DNA of 10,453 nucleotides, taken from Oscillospiraceae bacterium. GTDB lineage: Bacteria; Bacillota; Clostridia; Oscillospirales; CAG-272. The DNA is taken from the NCBI GenBank assembly GCA_015065395.1, contig SVQJ01000052.1, positions 1-10,453 on the forward strand. Direction: 5' to 3'. The notes under the pieces were generated by a model. The model did no database searches, was not told the DNA's origin, and saw nothing but the letters and a program-made list of their open reading frames with translations. Positions 1 through 6,454 of the stretch are shown one piece after another (the stretch's first letter is position 1; every line of letters starts with the position of its first letter). Position numbers and translations under genes: made by a program.

Positions 1-1311
1 CTGGCGGATTTTCAGTCTGATGGGAGTTCCCTTGAAACCGAAGGTCTGTCTGAGACAGTTCTCAATATATCTCTGATATGAAAAATGGAAAAGCTCAGCA
101 CTGTTACAAAAAAGTACAAACGTTGGAGGAGCCACGGATATCTGAGTCATATAATAAATCTTAAGGCGTCTTCCCTTATCGCTTGGGGGCTGAACACGGT
201 TAACGGCATCTGCAAGAACATCGTTGAGCATACCTGTAGAGATACGTGTATTTGCCTGATTATGAACATAATTGATATACTCAAAAAGCTTACCTACCCT
301 CTGGCCTGTCTCAGCGGAAATAAAGAGAAGAGGGGCATAGGTCATGTAAGACAGCGCATCGTAAACTTCTTTTGTATACTGATTAACGGTGGCGTTATCC
401 TTTTCAATAAGATCCCACTTATTAACACAGATAATGACGGCCTTGCCTGCCTCATGGGCAATACCGGCAATCTTTTCATCCTGCTCAGTAACACCTTCAT
501 TGGCATCAATAACCAAAAGACAAACCTGTGCTCTCTCAACTGCCATTTTTGCGCGGAGAACACTGTATTTTTCAACTCTGTCCTCAACTCTTGCGTGACG
601 TCTGATACCGGCAGTATCTATGAAATTGTATTTACCGAATTCATTTTCAAAATGAGTATCTATTGCGTCTCTGGTGGTTCCTGCAATATTGGAAACGATA
701 AGCCTGTCATCGCCCAGAATCTTATTAATAAGTGATGATTTACCTGCATTAGGCTTACCGATAACGGCAACGCTGATAACGTCGTCATCATTATCCTCAT
801 TCTCAAATTCGGGAAGGACATCGATCACAGCATCCAAAAGATCTCCGCTACCGCTGCCGTGAAGTGAAGAAAGTGCAATTAAGTCACTGTCAAATCCCAG
901 CTCATAGAATTCATAAAACTCGGGAGGAACATCTCCTACACGGTCAACCTTATTTATTACGGGGATAACAGGCTTTCCGGATTTTTTCAGCATTACAGCG
1001 ATATCAAGATCATCAGCCACAAGACCGGTATGGATATCACACATGAAAACGATAACATCTGCCGTATCAATGGCTATCTGTGCCTGCTCGCGCATTTTCT
1101 TAAGAATGATATCATCGGTTTTAGGCTCAATACCGCCTGTATCGATAACTATCATTGTCTTTCCGCGCCATTCAGTTTCGCCGTAGATACGGTCACGGGT
1201 AACACCCGGGGTATCTTCAATAATTGCTCTTCTCTCGCCGATAAGCTTATTGAAAAGAGTAGATTTACCAACATTAGGTCTGCCGACAATGGCAATTACA
1301 GGTTTTGACAT
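1..1311 (-). CDS. der: GTPase Der (EngA), 3' end cut by window edge
   Basis: Double-domain GTPase that acts in the cytoplasm in late assembly of the 50S ribosomal subunit. The frame is open from ATG at 1311 to base 1, giving 437 codons without a stop. The family is usually about 436-445 residues, so only a few C-terminal codons should be missing. Visible in the first G domain are the P-loop GRPNVGKS (residues 10-17), DTGG (57-60) and NKVD (120-123). The second G domain has GKPNAGKS (185-192), DTAG (232-235) and NKWD (297-300). The rest is the KH-like C-terminal domain, ending in the typical GTPIRLKIR stretch. An acidic linker (about 168-177) joins the two G domains. The start follows an AGGACGG-type Shine-Dalgarno and lies 23 nt after the stop of the DUF512 gene, so the two are probably co-transcribed. 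Identification is secure. Confidence 0.97.
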   Translation of the reverse strand, partial: MSKPVIAIVGRPNVGKSTLFNKLIGERRAIIEDTPGVTRDRIYGETEWRGKTMIVIDTGGIEPKTDDIILKKMREQAQIAIDTADVIVFMCDIHTGLVADDLDIAVMLKKSGKPVIPVINKVDRVGDVPPEFYEFYELGFDSDLIALSSLHGSGSGDLLDAVIDVLPEFENEDNDDDVISVAVIGKPNAGKSSLINKILGDDRLIVSNIAGTTRDAIDTHFENEFGKYNFIDTAGIRRHARVEDRVEKYSVLRAKMAVERAQVCLLVIDANEGVTEQDEKIAGIAHEAGKAVIICVNKWDLIEKDNATVNQYTKEVYDALSYMTYAPLLFISAETGQRVGKLFEYINYVHNQANTRISTGMLNDVLADAVNRVQPPSDKGRRLKIYYMTQISVAPPTFVLFCNSAELFHFSYQRYIENCLRQTFGFKGTPIRLKIRQ

Positions 1312-1334
1312 ATATTCACCGTCCTATTTTTAAG

Positions 1335-2645
1335 TCACACATCAATATTGCAAAGCTTATAAAGAAAATCTCCGCCATCATTCTGTGTAAATACGATTTC
1401 AGTTTCAAGCTTCTCAGAAAGCTTTTCCGGGGTCATGCCGCAAAGAAACAGATCTCCCTCACTGCGAAGAACATTTTGGGATAGATAAAGTGTCTCTCCA
1501 AGCTCCCTTCCCGAAAGCTGCTTTTCTATGTCCGTCCCGGTGAGAAGTCCTGTCACCGTCACCTCTCCGCCGAAAAAATTATTTTTAATTTTGTATACAT
1601 TGATCTCAAGATCGGCACATTCTTCCATAAGACGATTGCACAGGCTGTTTATAAGCTCAAAAGAAGCATATCCCGTAGCAATACTAACTTTCCTTTTCAC
1701 CTTTTTTTCTTCATCATCAAGGGTAGAAAGAGCGCACATAAACTCATATTCAAATGAGGAAAGCATACCGACACCGTTTTCTATCTGTGAAAAATCTCCC
1801 CAGAATTCATAATCCGGAAGGGGTGTTCCGCTTTTAACGTAAAATTCATCGGAAACGTAGAAAATCCGTTCGCCGTACTTTTTAATACATTTGTCTCCGA
1901 AATCGGTGACCTGACGGATCACATCGGCACATTCCTCTGCGCTGAAGGGCTCCAATGGATAAAGACCGTCTCTGTATGCTGTAAGTCCTGCAGGAACCAC
2001 GCTTACGCTGTCAAGACTTGGATAGTACTCACAAAGATCATTCATTGATCTTTCAAGCTCCGCCCCATCGTTCACACCTTTACAAAGGACTATCTGTCCG
2101 CGCAGCTTTATACCAGCATCGCTGAGAGTTCTGAGATATGAAAGTACTTCTCCCGAGCGCTTATTTTTCATCATCATAACGCGAAGCTGGGGATTGGTTG
2201 TATGAACGGAAACATTCACGGGAGAAATATGCATATTTATTATGCGCTGAATATCGTTGGAGTTCAGATTCGTAAGAGTAATATAGTTACCGTGAAGAAA
2301 AGAAAGGCGTGAATCGTCATCCTTAAAATAGATACTTTCCCTCATACCCTTAGGATTCTGATCTATAAAACAGAAAATGCATTTATTCTCACATCTATGC
2401 TTTTGATCCATAAGAGGGGTTGCAAATTCAAGACCGATATCATCGTATTCGCCCTTTTGAATCAAAACAGAATATTCTTCGCCGTCCCTTTTTAGGAGAA
2501 GCTCAATTTTCTTTTCAGCAAGATAGAACCGGTAATCAAGAACATCATTAATTTCGTGACCGTTTATTGAAAAAAGAACGTCACCAGATAAAATACCCAT
2601 CTTCGCTGCTCTTGAATGCACGCGTACTTCGGTGATCTCAACCAT
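1335..2645 (-). CDS. PDZ / radical SAM / DUF512 family protein
   Basis: Predicted iron-sulfur protein of the DUF512 family, related to the cyanobacterial 'FeS-containing oxidoreductase' type; its reaction is unknown. About 436 residues from the chosen start. The N-terminus (about 1-70) resembles a PDZ domain, with the VHSRAAKMGILSGD stretch followed by SINGHEIND. It is followed by a CX3CX2C motif, C85-ENK-C89-IF-C92, expected to hold a radical-SAM [4Fe-4S] cluster, within the family signature CIFCFIDQ. The C-terminal half (from about 210) is the DUF512 region, including SVVPAGLTAYR. The frame could open two codons earlier at GTG (2651), but that codon nearly abuts the Shine-Dalgarno. The ATG at 2645 has ideal 7-nt spacing and is preferred. 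It heads a transcript with der, a pairing I know from many Clostridia, which hints at a ribosome- or translation-linked role (inference). Confidence 0.9.
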   Translation of the reverse strand: MVEITEVRVHSRAAKMGILSGDVLFSINGHEINDVLDYRFYLAEKKIELLLKRDGEEYSVLIQKGEYDDIGLEFATPLMDQKHRCENKCIFCFIDQNPKGMRESIYFKDDDSRLSFLHGNYITLTNLNSNDIQRIINMHISPVNVSVHTTNPQLRVMMMKNKRSGEVLSYLRTLSDAGIKLRGQIVLCKGVNDGAELERSMNDLCEYYPSLDSVSVVPAGLTAYRDGLYPLEPFSAEECADVIRQVTDFGDKCIKKYGERIFYVSDEFYVKSGTPLPDYEFWGDFSQIENGVGMLSSFEYEFMCALSTLDDEEKKVKRKVSIATGYASFELINSLCNRLMEECADLEINVYKIKNNFFGGEVTVTGLLTGTDIEKQLSGRELGETLYLSQNVLRSEGDLFLCGMTPEKLSEKLETEIVFTQNDGGDFLYKLCNIDV

Positions 2646-2652
2646 TGACACA

Positions 2653-2659
2653 CCTCCCC
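2653..2659 (-). promoter_or_regulatory. Shine-Dalgarno that fixes the DUF512 gene start
   Basis: Reads GGGGAGG on the minus strand, 7 nt upstream of the ATG at 2645. The in-frame GTG at 2651 lies almost on top of it, so the ATG is the likely start. Confidence 0.8.
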
Positions 2660-2674
2660 TTATACTATCAAATA

Positions 2675-2703
2675 ATTATACAATATTTTTCAAAAAAGGT
2701 CAA
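2675..2703 (-). promoter_or_regulatory. Sigma-A type promoter of the DUF512-der transcript
   Basis: On the minus strand the -35 box is TTGACC (2698-2703) and the -10 box is a perfect TATAAT (2675-2680), with a 17-nt spacer. Transcription should start near 2668, leaving a leader of about 23 nt. It lies just after the terminator of the upstream operon, so DUF512-der is an independent, probably constitutive unit. Confidence 0.88.
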
Positions 2704-2735
2704 GCTATAAAGCATATTTAAGACTAAAACAGTAT

Positions 2736-2773
2736 AAAAAAAGGCAAACGCCCCATGCATTTGCACGGGGCGT
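2736..2773 (-). terminator. Intrinsic terminator of the sigma-serpin-dockerin operon
   Basis: The stem ACGCCCC/GGGGCGT (2748-2754 with 2767-2773) can extend inward through a mismatch with GCA/TGC-type pairs. On the minus strand it is followed by TTGCC and then seven T (2736-2742). It sits 20 nt after the stop of the dockerin gene. The five bases between stem and T-tract are slightly unusual but compatible with termination. Confidence 0.85.
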
Positions 2774-2792
2774 CCACATTAAAAGTTTGAAC

Positions 2793-3563
2793 TTATCCAA
2801 CAGCAATTTTTCTCTTTAATTCATAATAATCTTTTGCATTCAGATATCCGTCTTCGATTATATCAACTGCAAAGGGATCAATGCAGCCAAAATCTTTACC
2901 GCTGATAGCCGACACCATAAGATATGCGTCTGCACCGTTGATCCGGCCGTCGCCGTTGCAGTCTCCGACAATATCGGTTTCTTCGATGTTGGTGTTGCCG
3001 TTTGAATCACCGTAAATTATATAATCAAACGAAAAAGAAACACCGGTAACCTCGTCGTTATTGATTAAATTCATCAAAAAATTCAGAATCAGCTTATTGC
3101 GCTCCACACGGTCAATGGAATTTATATAACTAACAAATCCATAGTTGAGTTCAACAGTCATAACTCTGTTTCCGATTTCACCTAACATAAAGTAGGACAT
3201 TGAATAATCAGGCCTTGTTACCCTTGCGGTGCTCACTAAATACTTTGCACAGTTGTCTTTAGAAATTCCAACGGCTTCAAGATCGGGAAATGCTTTCGAA
3301 GTACGCTGGCCTGTCGTGTGAATATTAATCATATAAACACGTTCTTCGTAAAGATGATCTGTGAAGAATTCAATGAAAACGTAAACACGTGAGTTGGATT
3401 CGATGAATTTAATCATTTCATCAAGAGTCTTTCCCTGATAATCCTTAAAGAGTTCGTCCAATTTGTAGTCTTGGATATCTGTTTGGGGTTCAGCTGCAAA
3501 AACAGTTGCAGAAGTGATAAGTATCATTAAACATGCCAAGAGAGAAAATATTAATTTTTTCAT
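2793..3563 (-). CDS. Secreted protein with C-terminal type I dockerin
   Basis: About 256 residues. The N-terminus is a Sec signal peptide: MKK, a hydrophobic core to about residue 18, and an Ala-rich cleavage site near residues 23-24 (VFAA-EP). Residues about 25-195 form a mixed domain that I do not recognise; no catalytic motif is evident. Residues 199-256 form a type I dockerin. The first calcium loop is perfect (D201-C-N203-G-D205-G-R-I-N209-G-A-D212). The second is slightly degenerate (D234...D238-G...N242...D245, with Ile236 where Asn/Asp is usual). Dockerins bind cohesins on scaffoldins or cell-surface proteins, so the product is probably carried into a surface complex; no cohesin gene is in the window. 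An upstream in-frame start at 3602 would put 13 polar residues before the signal peptide. The ATG at 3563 has a strong Shine-Dalgarno and is preferred. It is the last gene of the sigma-serpin operon. Confidence 0.85.
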   Translation of the reverse strand: MKKLIFSLLACLMILITSATVFAAEPQTDIQDYKLDELFKDYQGKTLDEMIKFIESNSRVYVFIEFFTDHLYEERVYMINIHTTGQRTSKAFPDLEAVGISKDNCAKYLVSTARVTRPDYSMSYFMLGEIGNRVMTVELNYGFVSYINSIDRVERNKLILNFLMNLINNDEVTGVSFSFDYIIYGDSNGNTNIEETDIVGDCNGDGRINGADAYLMVSAISGKDFGCIDPFAVDIIEDGYLNAKDYYELKRKIAVG

Positions 3564-3570
3564 AATAAAA

Positions 3571-3577
3571 CTCCTTT
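3571..3577 (-). promoter_or_regulatory. Shine-Dalgarno that fixes the dockerin gene start
   Basis: Reads AAAGGAG on the minus strand, 7 nt before the ATG at 3563. It supports translation starting at the signal peptide rather than at the in-frame ATG at 3602, which has no comparable site. Confidence 0.8.
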
Positions 3578-3595
3578 CTGTTTCTTCTAAAACAG
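3578..3595 (-). other. Small hairpin between the serpin and dockerin genes
   Basis: A 6-bp inverted repeat, CTGTTT/AAACAG, with a 6-nt loop, lies immediately upstream of the Shine-Dalgarno of the dockerin gene. It lacks a T-tract, so it is not a terminator. It could affect mRNA stability or translation of the last gene, or be chance in AT-rich DNA. Confidence 0.3.
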
Positions 3596-3610
3596 TTTTC
3601 ATTTAGATAT

Positions 3611-5404
3611 TCATTTAGGACGGTTTACCGTTCCAACAAACAAAGGAAGACCGGCATCACTTGTGACAACAAATATGAAAGGTCTGTTCAAGGTGAGATC
3701 AACAACTTGAGCGCTACCAGCGCTACCGTATCCACCAGTCCACTCATTATCATTAACATTAACAGCCGCCGCTTCGCAGCCGTATTCGTCAATACGCACT
3801 CTCACCGCTTGGTTCAAGTCTTTAACATATATTTGCTCATCTGTGAGTGAAGAAAAGTCAGCTCTCAAAGGATCGAATACGTCTGTTATTCCCAGGTTTT
3901 TCAGGTCCTTTTCAAGGTCTGTCTCAGTTGTAATATCGAATTTCGGCAAACCAAACCTAATCCTGGCTTTACATAAAGAGCCGGATTTTTCGTGGGCTTT
4001 TCCTGTGATAAAATCCATTACTTCTGCATCACTGAAAAGGCTTTGCAAGCTTACGTCCTCGTCGGGAAGAATAAACCACATTGCTCCGCCTTCCTTGAAT
4101 TTCAAGCGTGTTGCGCTGAAGTTTTCACCGCTGTAGAGTATTTCTGTATGTTCTTTACGCATAAATTTGGCTGTTATATCTCCATTGGGTGAATGGAACA
4201 CTCCATCTACTGTATTTTTTTTTGAAAATGCAGATGACCAATCTGCTTTGAAATATACGGTAGACATTACTGATATTGCGCTATAAGGATCGAGATAGTT
4301 ATTCGTTACTGTGTTTTTGAGAAGTCCCTTGGTATGCTCATTAAGCCATGAGCGCAAAAGGGTGTCATATTCCTCGTCACCCATATTTCCGGCGAACGAA
4401 GAGACGTAATAGTTTTCGGAGAGGACATCGGTGACAGAGGTCTTTGGAGTAAAGGAATTATCAAGCCATAGTGAGTTGCCTAAAAGAGCGGTAACGATGC
4501 CATCGTCCCGATAGCAGCAGTTCCAAAGGTTTTTCGAGCTTGATTTCAGACTGTTGATATCATTTTCCCCGAGTAGTTTGAGAAGCTGTGCTCGGCTGTT
4601 TTGGGCTGTAGTTTCCGCAAGCATTCCCAGTGAGATATAAGTATTAACAGGAGAGAAAATTAGATTTTCGTTTCCTGAATCCGAAAAAAATTCGCGTACC
4701 GACAGGGACATAAAACGTTGTATATTACCTATTCCGCTTTTGAAAGCTTTGATCCTTTCATCTTTTACACTTCTCCACTGGGAGACAGAGGATGCCTGAA
4801 AATACTGTTCCTGCTCCGGATACAGAGGACGAGATAGTATAACGGGATCCTGGTGAGGTGGAAGGACGGGAACGTTCGGTTTATCCGGATCAAGGGGGAC
4901 TACGATATCATCTTCAACCGCCGTAGTTTCTTCCTTGGAGGATTCTTCGCTTCTATCGTAATCCGTGTCTGCAGTGTCGGGTGTGGGGGTAAAAACAAAA
5001 GATGGTGGCAGGATCACAGAGGTAATCTGTTTGTCGGGAGTATCAGAAAAATCAACACTATTCTGAGTATCAGCGTGCGTAGTGTTTTCTGTAACGTCCT
5101 GCGTACTTTCAACCGTGTCAGATTTGGAGGGATCCTTATTTATATCAGTAGTATCAATGGCTGTGGTTTCTCTATCTTCCAGAACACCCGCAGCGGTGTC
5201 CACATGGATCGGATCTTTCACAGAAGAATCATTTCTTGAAAATATCGTGTTCCAAGGAAGAAAGAGGACCGTAAGCAAAACACAAGCAATGAAGGTTGCC
5301 GCAGGCAGCCAAACTTTAGGGGTAAGTTTCGTAGTCTTTGCGGCTTCTGCAATAAAAGCATCATTAATATTTCCTATTGCATCCTGTAAATCTTTTGGAT
5401 TCAT
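3611..5404 (-). CDS. Membrane-anchored serpin, probable sigma-factor partner
   Basis: 597 residues in four parts. Residues 1-30 are a short cytoplasmic segment containing AIGNINDAFIAEAA. This resembles the N-terminus of many clostridial membrane proteins encoded directly after ECF sigma genes, which suggests an anti-sigma-like contact (inference). Residues 31-51 form one transmembrane helix, with Lys23, Lys26 and Lys30 before it, so the C-terminus faces outside. Residues 60-215 are a Thr/Asp/Pro/Ser-rich linker. Residues about 222-597 are a full serpin domain, showing NLIFSPVN (247-254), WLNEHTKG (353-360), STVYFKADW (381-389), RFGLPKFD (483-490), the hinge E540-YGCEAAAV, RPFIF (574-578) and FVGTVNRP near the end. 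Serpins trap proteases covalently after reactive-loop cleavage. Two loop features are odd: P14 is Cys, and the loop seems about eight residues longer than in alpha-1-antitrypsin. The ATG overlaps the stop of the sigma gene (ATGA), implying translational coupling. Confidence 0.92.
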   Translation of the reverse strand: MNPKDLQDAIGNINDAFIAEAAKTTKLTPKVWLPAATFIACVLLTVLFLPWNTIFSRNDSSVKDPIHVDTAAGVLEDRETTAIDTTDINKDPSKSDTVESTQDVTENTTHADTQNSVDFSDTPDKQITSVILPPSFVFTPTPDTADTDYDRSEESSKEETTAVEDDIVVPLDPDKPNVPVLPPHQDPVILSRPLYPEQEQYFQASSVSQWRSVKDERIKAFKSGIGNIQRFMSLSVREFFSDSGNENLIFSPVNTYISLGMLAETTAQNSRAQLLKLLGENDINSLKSSSKNLWNCCYRDDGIVTALLGNSLWLDNSFTPKTSVTDVLSENYYVSSFAGNMGDEEYDTLLRSWLNEHTKGLLKNTVTNNYLDPYSAISVMSTVYFKADWSSAFSKKNTVDGVFHSPNGDITAKFMRKEHTEILYSGENFSATRLKFKEGGAMWFILPDEDVSLQSLFSDAEVMDFITGKAHEKSGSLCKARIRFGLPKFDITTETDLEKDLKNLGITDVFDPLRADFSSLTDEQIYVKDLNQAVRVRIDEYGCEAAAVNVNDNEWTGGYGSAGSAQVVDLTLNRPFIFVVTSDAGLPLFVGTVNRPK

Positions 5405-5958
5405 TTGATATTCTCCTTTCTGAGTTTCTCAATAAGCTTTTTACGTGTTCTTAATAGTATCATTTTGACCTTGCTTTCCGAATAACTGTATTTTTCGGAT
5501 ATATCGGATATCTTGTCTAAATACCAATACCTCCTAACAAATACCCGTCTGTCCCTTGCGGAAATGGACAAAAGAAATTCATCGAGGATGCGCGTAAGAT
5601 CCTTTTCCTCAAGCTCTGCTTCGAGAGTCTTTGCTGTTGAGAGACATTCGGTTAGCTCTTCAAGGCTTATATCTGCAACGGATCCGTTTCTTTTCTTTGC
5701 AGATCTCTGGCGGTGACGATTAAAAGCGATATTTCTTGTTATTTTACCGATAAATGAAGAGAAATAGTGAGGATTCTCGGGAGGAATGGCTTTCCAGACA
5801 GCGAGGTAAGCATCATTCACTACTTCCTTGGCATCTTCATCATTTCCAAGGATGTTATATGCAATACTATAACAATAATTTCCGTATTTTTCTTTAGTTT
5901 CTGTTATTGCCCTTTCATCTCGATCATTATAAAGCCTTATAATATTCGCATCATTCAT
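5401..5958 (-). CDS. ECF-type RNA polymerase sigma factor
   Basis: 185 residues, the normal size for an extracytoplasmic-function sigma factor. Region 2 spans about residues 18-85 and includes KYGNYCYSIAYNILGNDEDA and the FIGKITRNIAFN segment that contacts the -10 element. A charged linker (about 86-120) follows. Region 4 (about 123-182) contains SARDRRVFVRRYWYLDKISDIS and a helix-turn-helix ending in VKMILLRTRKKLIEKL. Regions 1, 3 and any extra C-terminal domain are absent. It heads a three-gene operon and overlaps the membrane serpin gene by 4 nt, the usual arrangement for an ECF factor with its membrane-bound regulator. The start ATG at 5958 follows GAGG with 7-nt spacing. Regulation by the co-encoded serpin protein, and autoregulation from the promoter just upstream, are inferences from context. 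Confidence 0.93.
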   Translation of the reverse strand: MNDANIIRLYNDRDERAITETKEKYGNYCYSIAYNILGNDEDAKEVVNDAYLAVWKAIPPENPHYFSSFIGKITRNIAFNRHRQRSAKKRNGSVADISLEELTECLSTAKTLEAELEEKDLTRILDEFLLSISARDRRVFVRRYWYLDKISDISEKYSYSESKVKMILLRTRKKLIEKLRKENIK

Positions 5959-5979
5959 CTTCCTACCTCACCCCCTCAC

Positions 5980-6013
5980 CTATATAGTACCTTTTTTACC
6001 GTTTTACGTCACA
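5980..6013 (-). promoter_or_regulatory. Candidate promoter of the sigma-serpin-dockerin operon
   Basis: On the minus strand TGTGAC (6008-6013) is separated by 18 nt from TACTAT (5984-5989), continuing as TACTATATAG. The start of transcription would be near 5976, just ahead of the ribosome binding site. A sigma-A reading (TTGTGA, 19-nt spacer, TACTAT) is poor. The GTGAC-like upstream element is compatible with autoregulation by the ECF factor, but this cannot be settled from one site. Confidence 0.45.
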
Positions 6014-6035
6014 ATATTTCGGAAAATTATTCAAA

Positions 6036-6053
6036 AACAGGATAAAACCTGTT
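6036..6053 (-). other. Weak second hairpin between rpmA and the sigma gene
   Basis: Inverted repeat AACAGG/CCTGTT with a 6-nt AT loop, followed on the minus strand by TTTTG. It lies about 30 nt beyond the main rpmA terminator. It may be a backup terminator or a regulatory site upstream of the sigma promoter; evidence is weak. Confidence 0.3.
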
Positions 6054-6083
6054 CATTACAAACACATGAGTTTTTTACAAACA

Positions 6084-6113
6084 ACAAAAAAGGACAGAGA
6101 AACTCTGTCCTTT
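6084..6113 (-). terminator. Intrinsic terminator of rplU-prp-rpmA
   Basis: The stem AAAGGACAGAG/CTCTGTCCTTT (6089-6099 with 6103-6113) has 11 pairs and a 3-nt loop. On the minus strand it runs into six T (6086-6091). It lies about 20 nt after the rpmA stop and separates the ribosomal operon from the sigma operon. Confidence 0.9.
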
Positions 6114-6133
6114 GAAATCACTTTGAGAAGCGA

Positions 6134-6412
6134 TTAGTCAGCGTATACGCTAACCTGCTTTCTGCCACCGTGGATATGCTCAAACTTTACCTTACCGTTG
6201 ATAAGAGCAAAGAGTGTGTCATCACTACCGCGGCCAACATTGTTGCCGGGATGAATGTGTGTACCCCTCTGGCGAACGATAATGTTGCCTGCGAGTACTG
6301 TCTGACCGTCTGCCTTCTTCACGCCAAGACGCTTGGACTCACTGTCACGGCCATTCTTGGTAGAACCAACACCCTTCTTGTGAGCAAAAAACTGAAGACC
6401 AATTCTAAGCAT
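6134..6412 (-). CDS. rpmA: 50S ribosomal protein L27 (with cleaved N-terminal extension)
   Basis: 92 residues. L27 sits near the peptidyl-transferase centre of the large subunit, where its N-terminus reaches the tRNA acceptor ends. The sequence opens MLRIGLQFFA-HKKGVGSTKNGRDS. The first ten residues are the Firmicutes-type extension, which in Staphylococcus aureus is removed by the protease Prp, leaving the mature HKKG start. The body has the conserved VRQRGTHIHPG and NVGRGSDDTLFA stretches. The ATG is preceded by GGAGG at 9-nt spacing. It is the last gene of rplU-prp-rpmA and is followed by a strong terminator. Confidence 0.98.
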   Translation of the reverse strand: MLRIGLQFFAHKKGVGSTKNGRDSESKRLGVKKADGQTVLAGNIIVRQRGTHIHPGNNVGRGSDDTLFALINGKVKFEHIHGGRKQVSVYAD

Positions 6413-6454
6413 TGTTATTTACCTCCGTTATTAGTGTGTGTAGCTCGGGCTGCC

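Noticed and set aside
85..735. A 216-codon plus-strand open frame
   Set aside because: It lies wholly antisense to der, whose frame shows all GTPase motifs, and the plus-strand product has no recognisable domain or good ribosome binding site.
3531..3563. Possible lipobox LLAC in the signal peptide of the dockerin protein
   Set aside because: The Cys is at residue 11, too early for a normal lipoprotein signal. A longer hydrophobic core and an Ala-rich signal peptidase I site follow, so a secreted protein is more likely.
4760..5227. Thr/Asp/Pro-rich stretch of the serpin gene as a DNA repeat array
   Set aside because: No regular repeat unit is seen at DNA or protein level; it reads as a low-complexity extracellular linker.
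4853..5408. Two overlapping plus-strand open frames opposite the serpin linker and membrane segment
   Set aside because: These arise from the repetitive Thr/Asp/Pro-coding linker on the other strand, lack convincing starts and have no recognisable domains.
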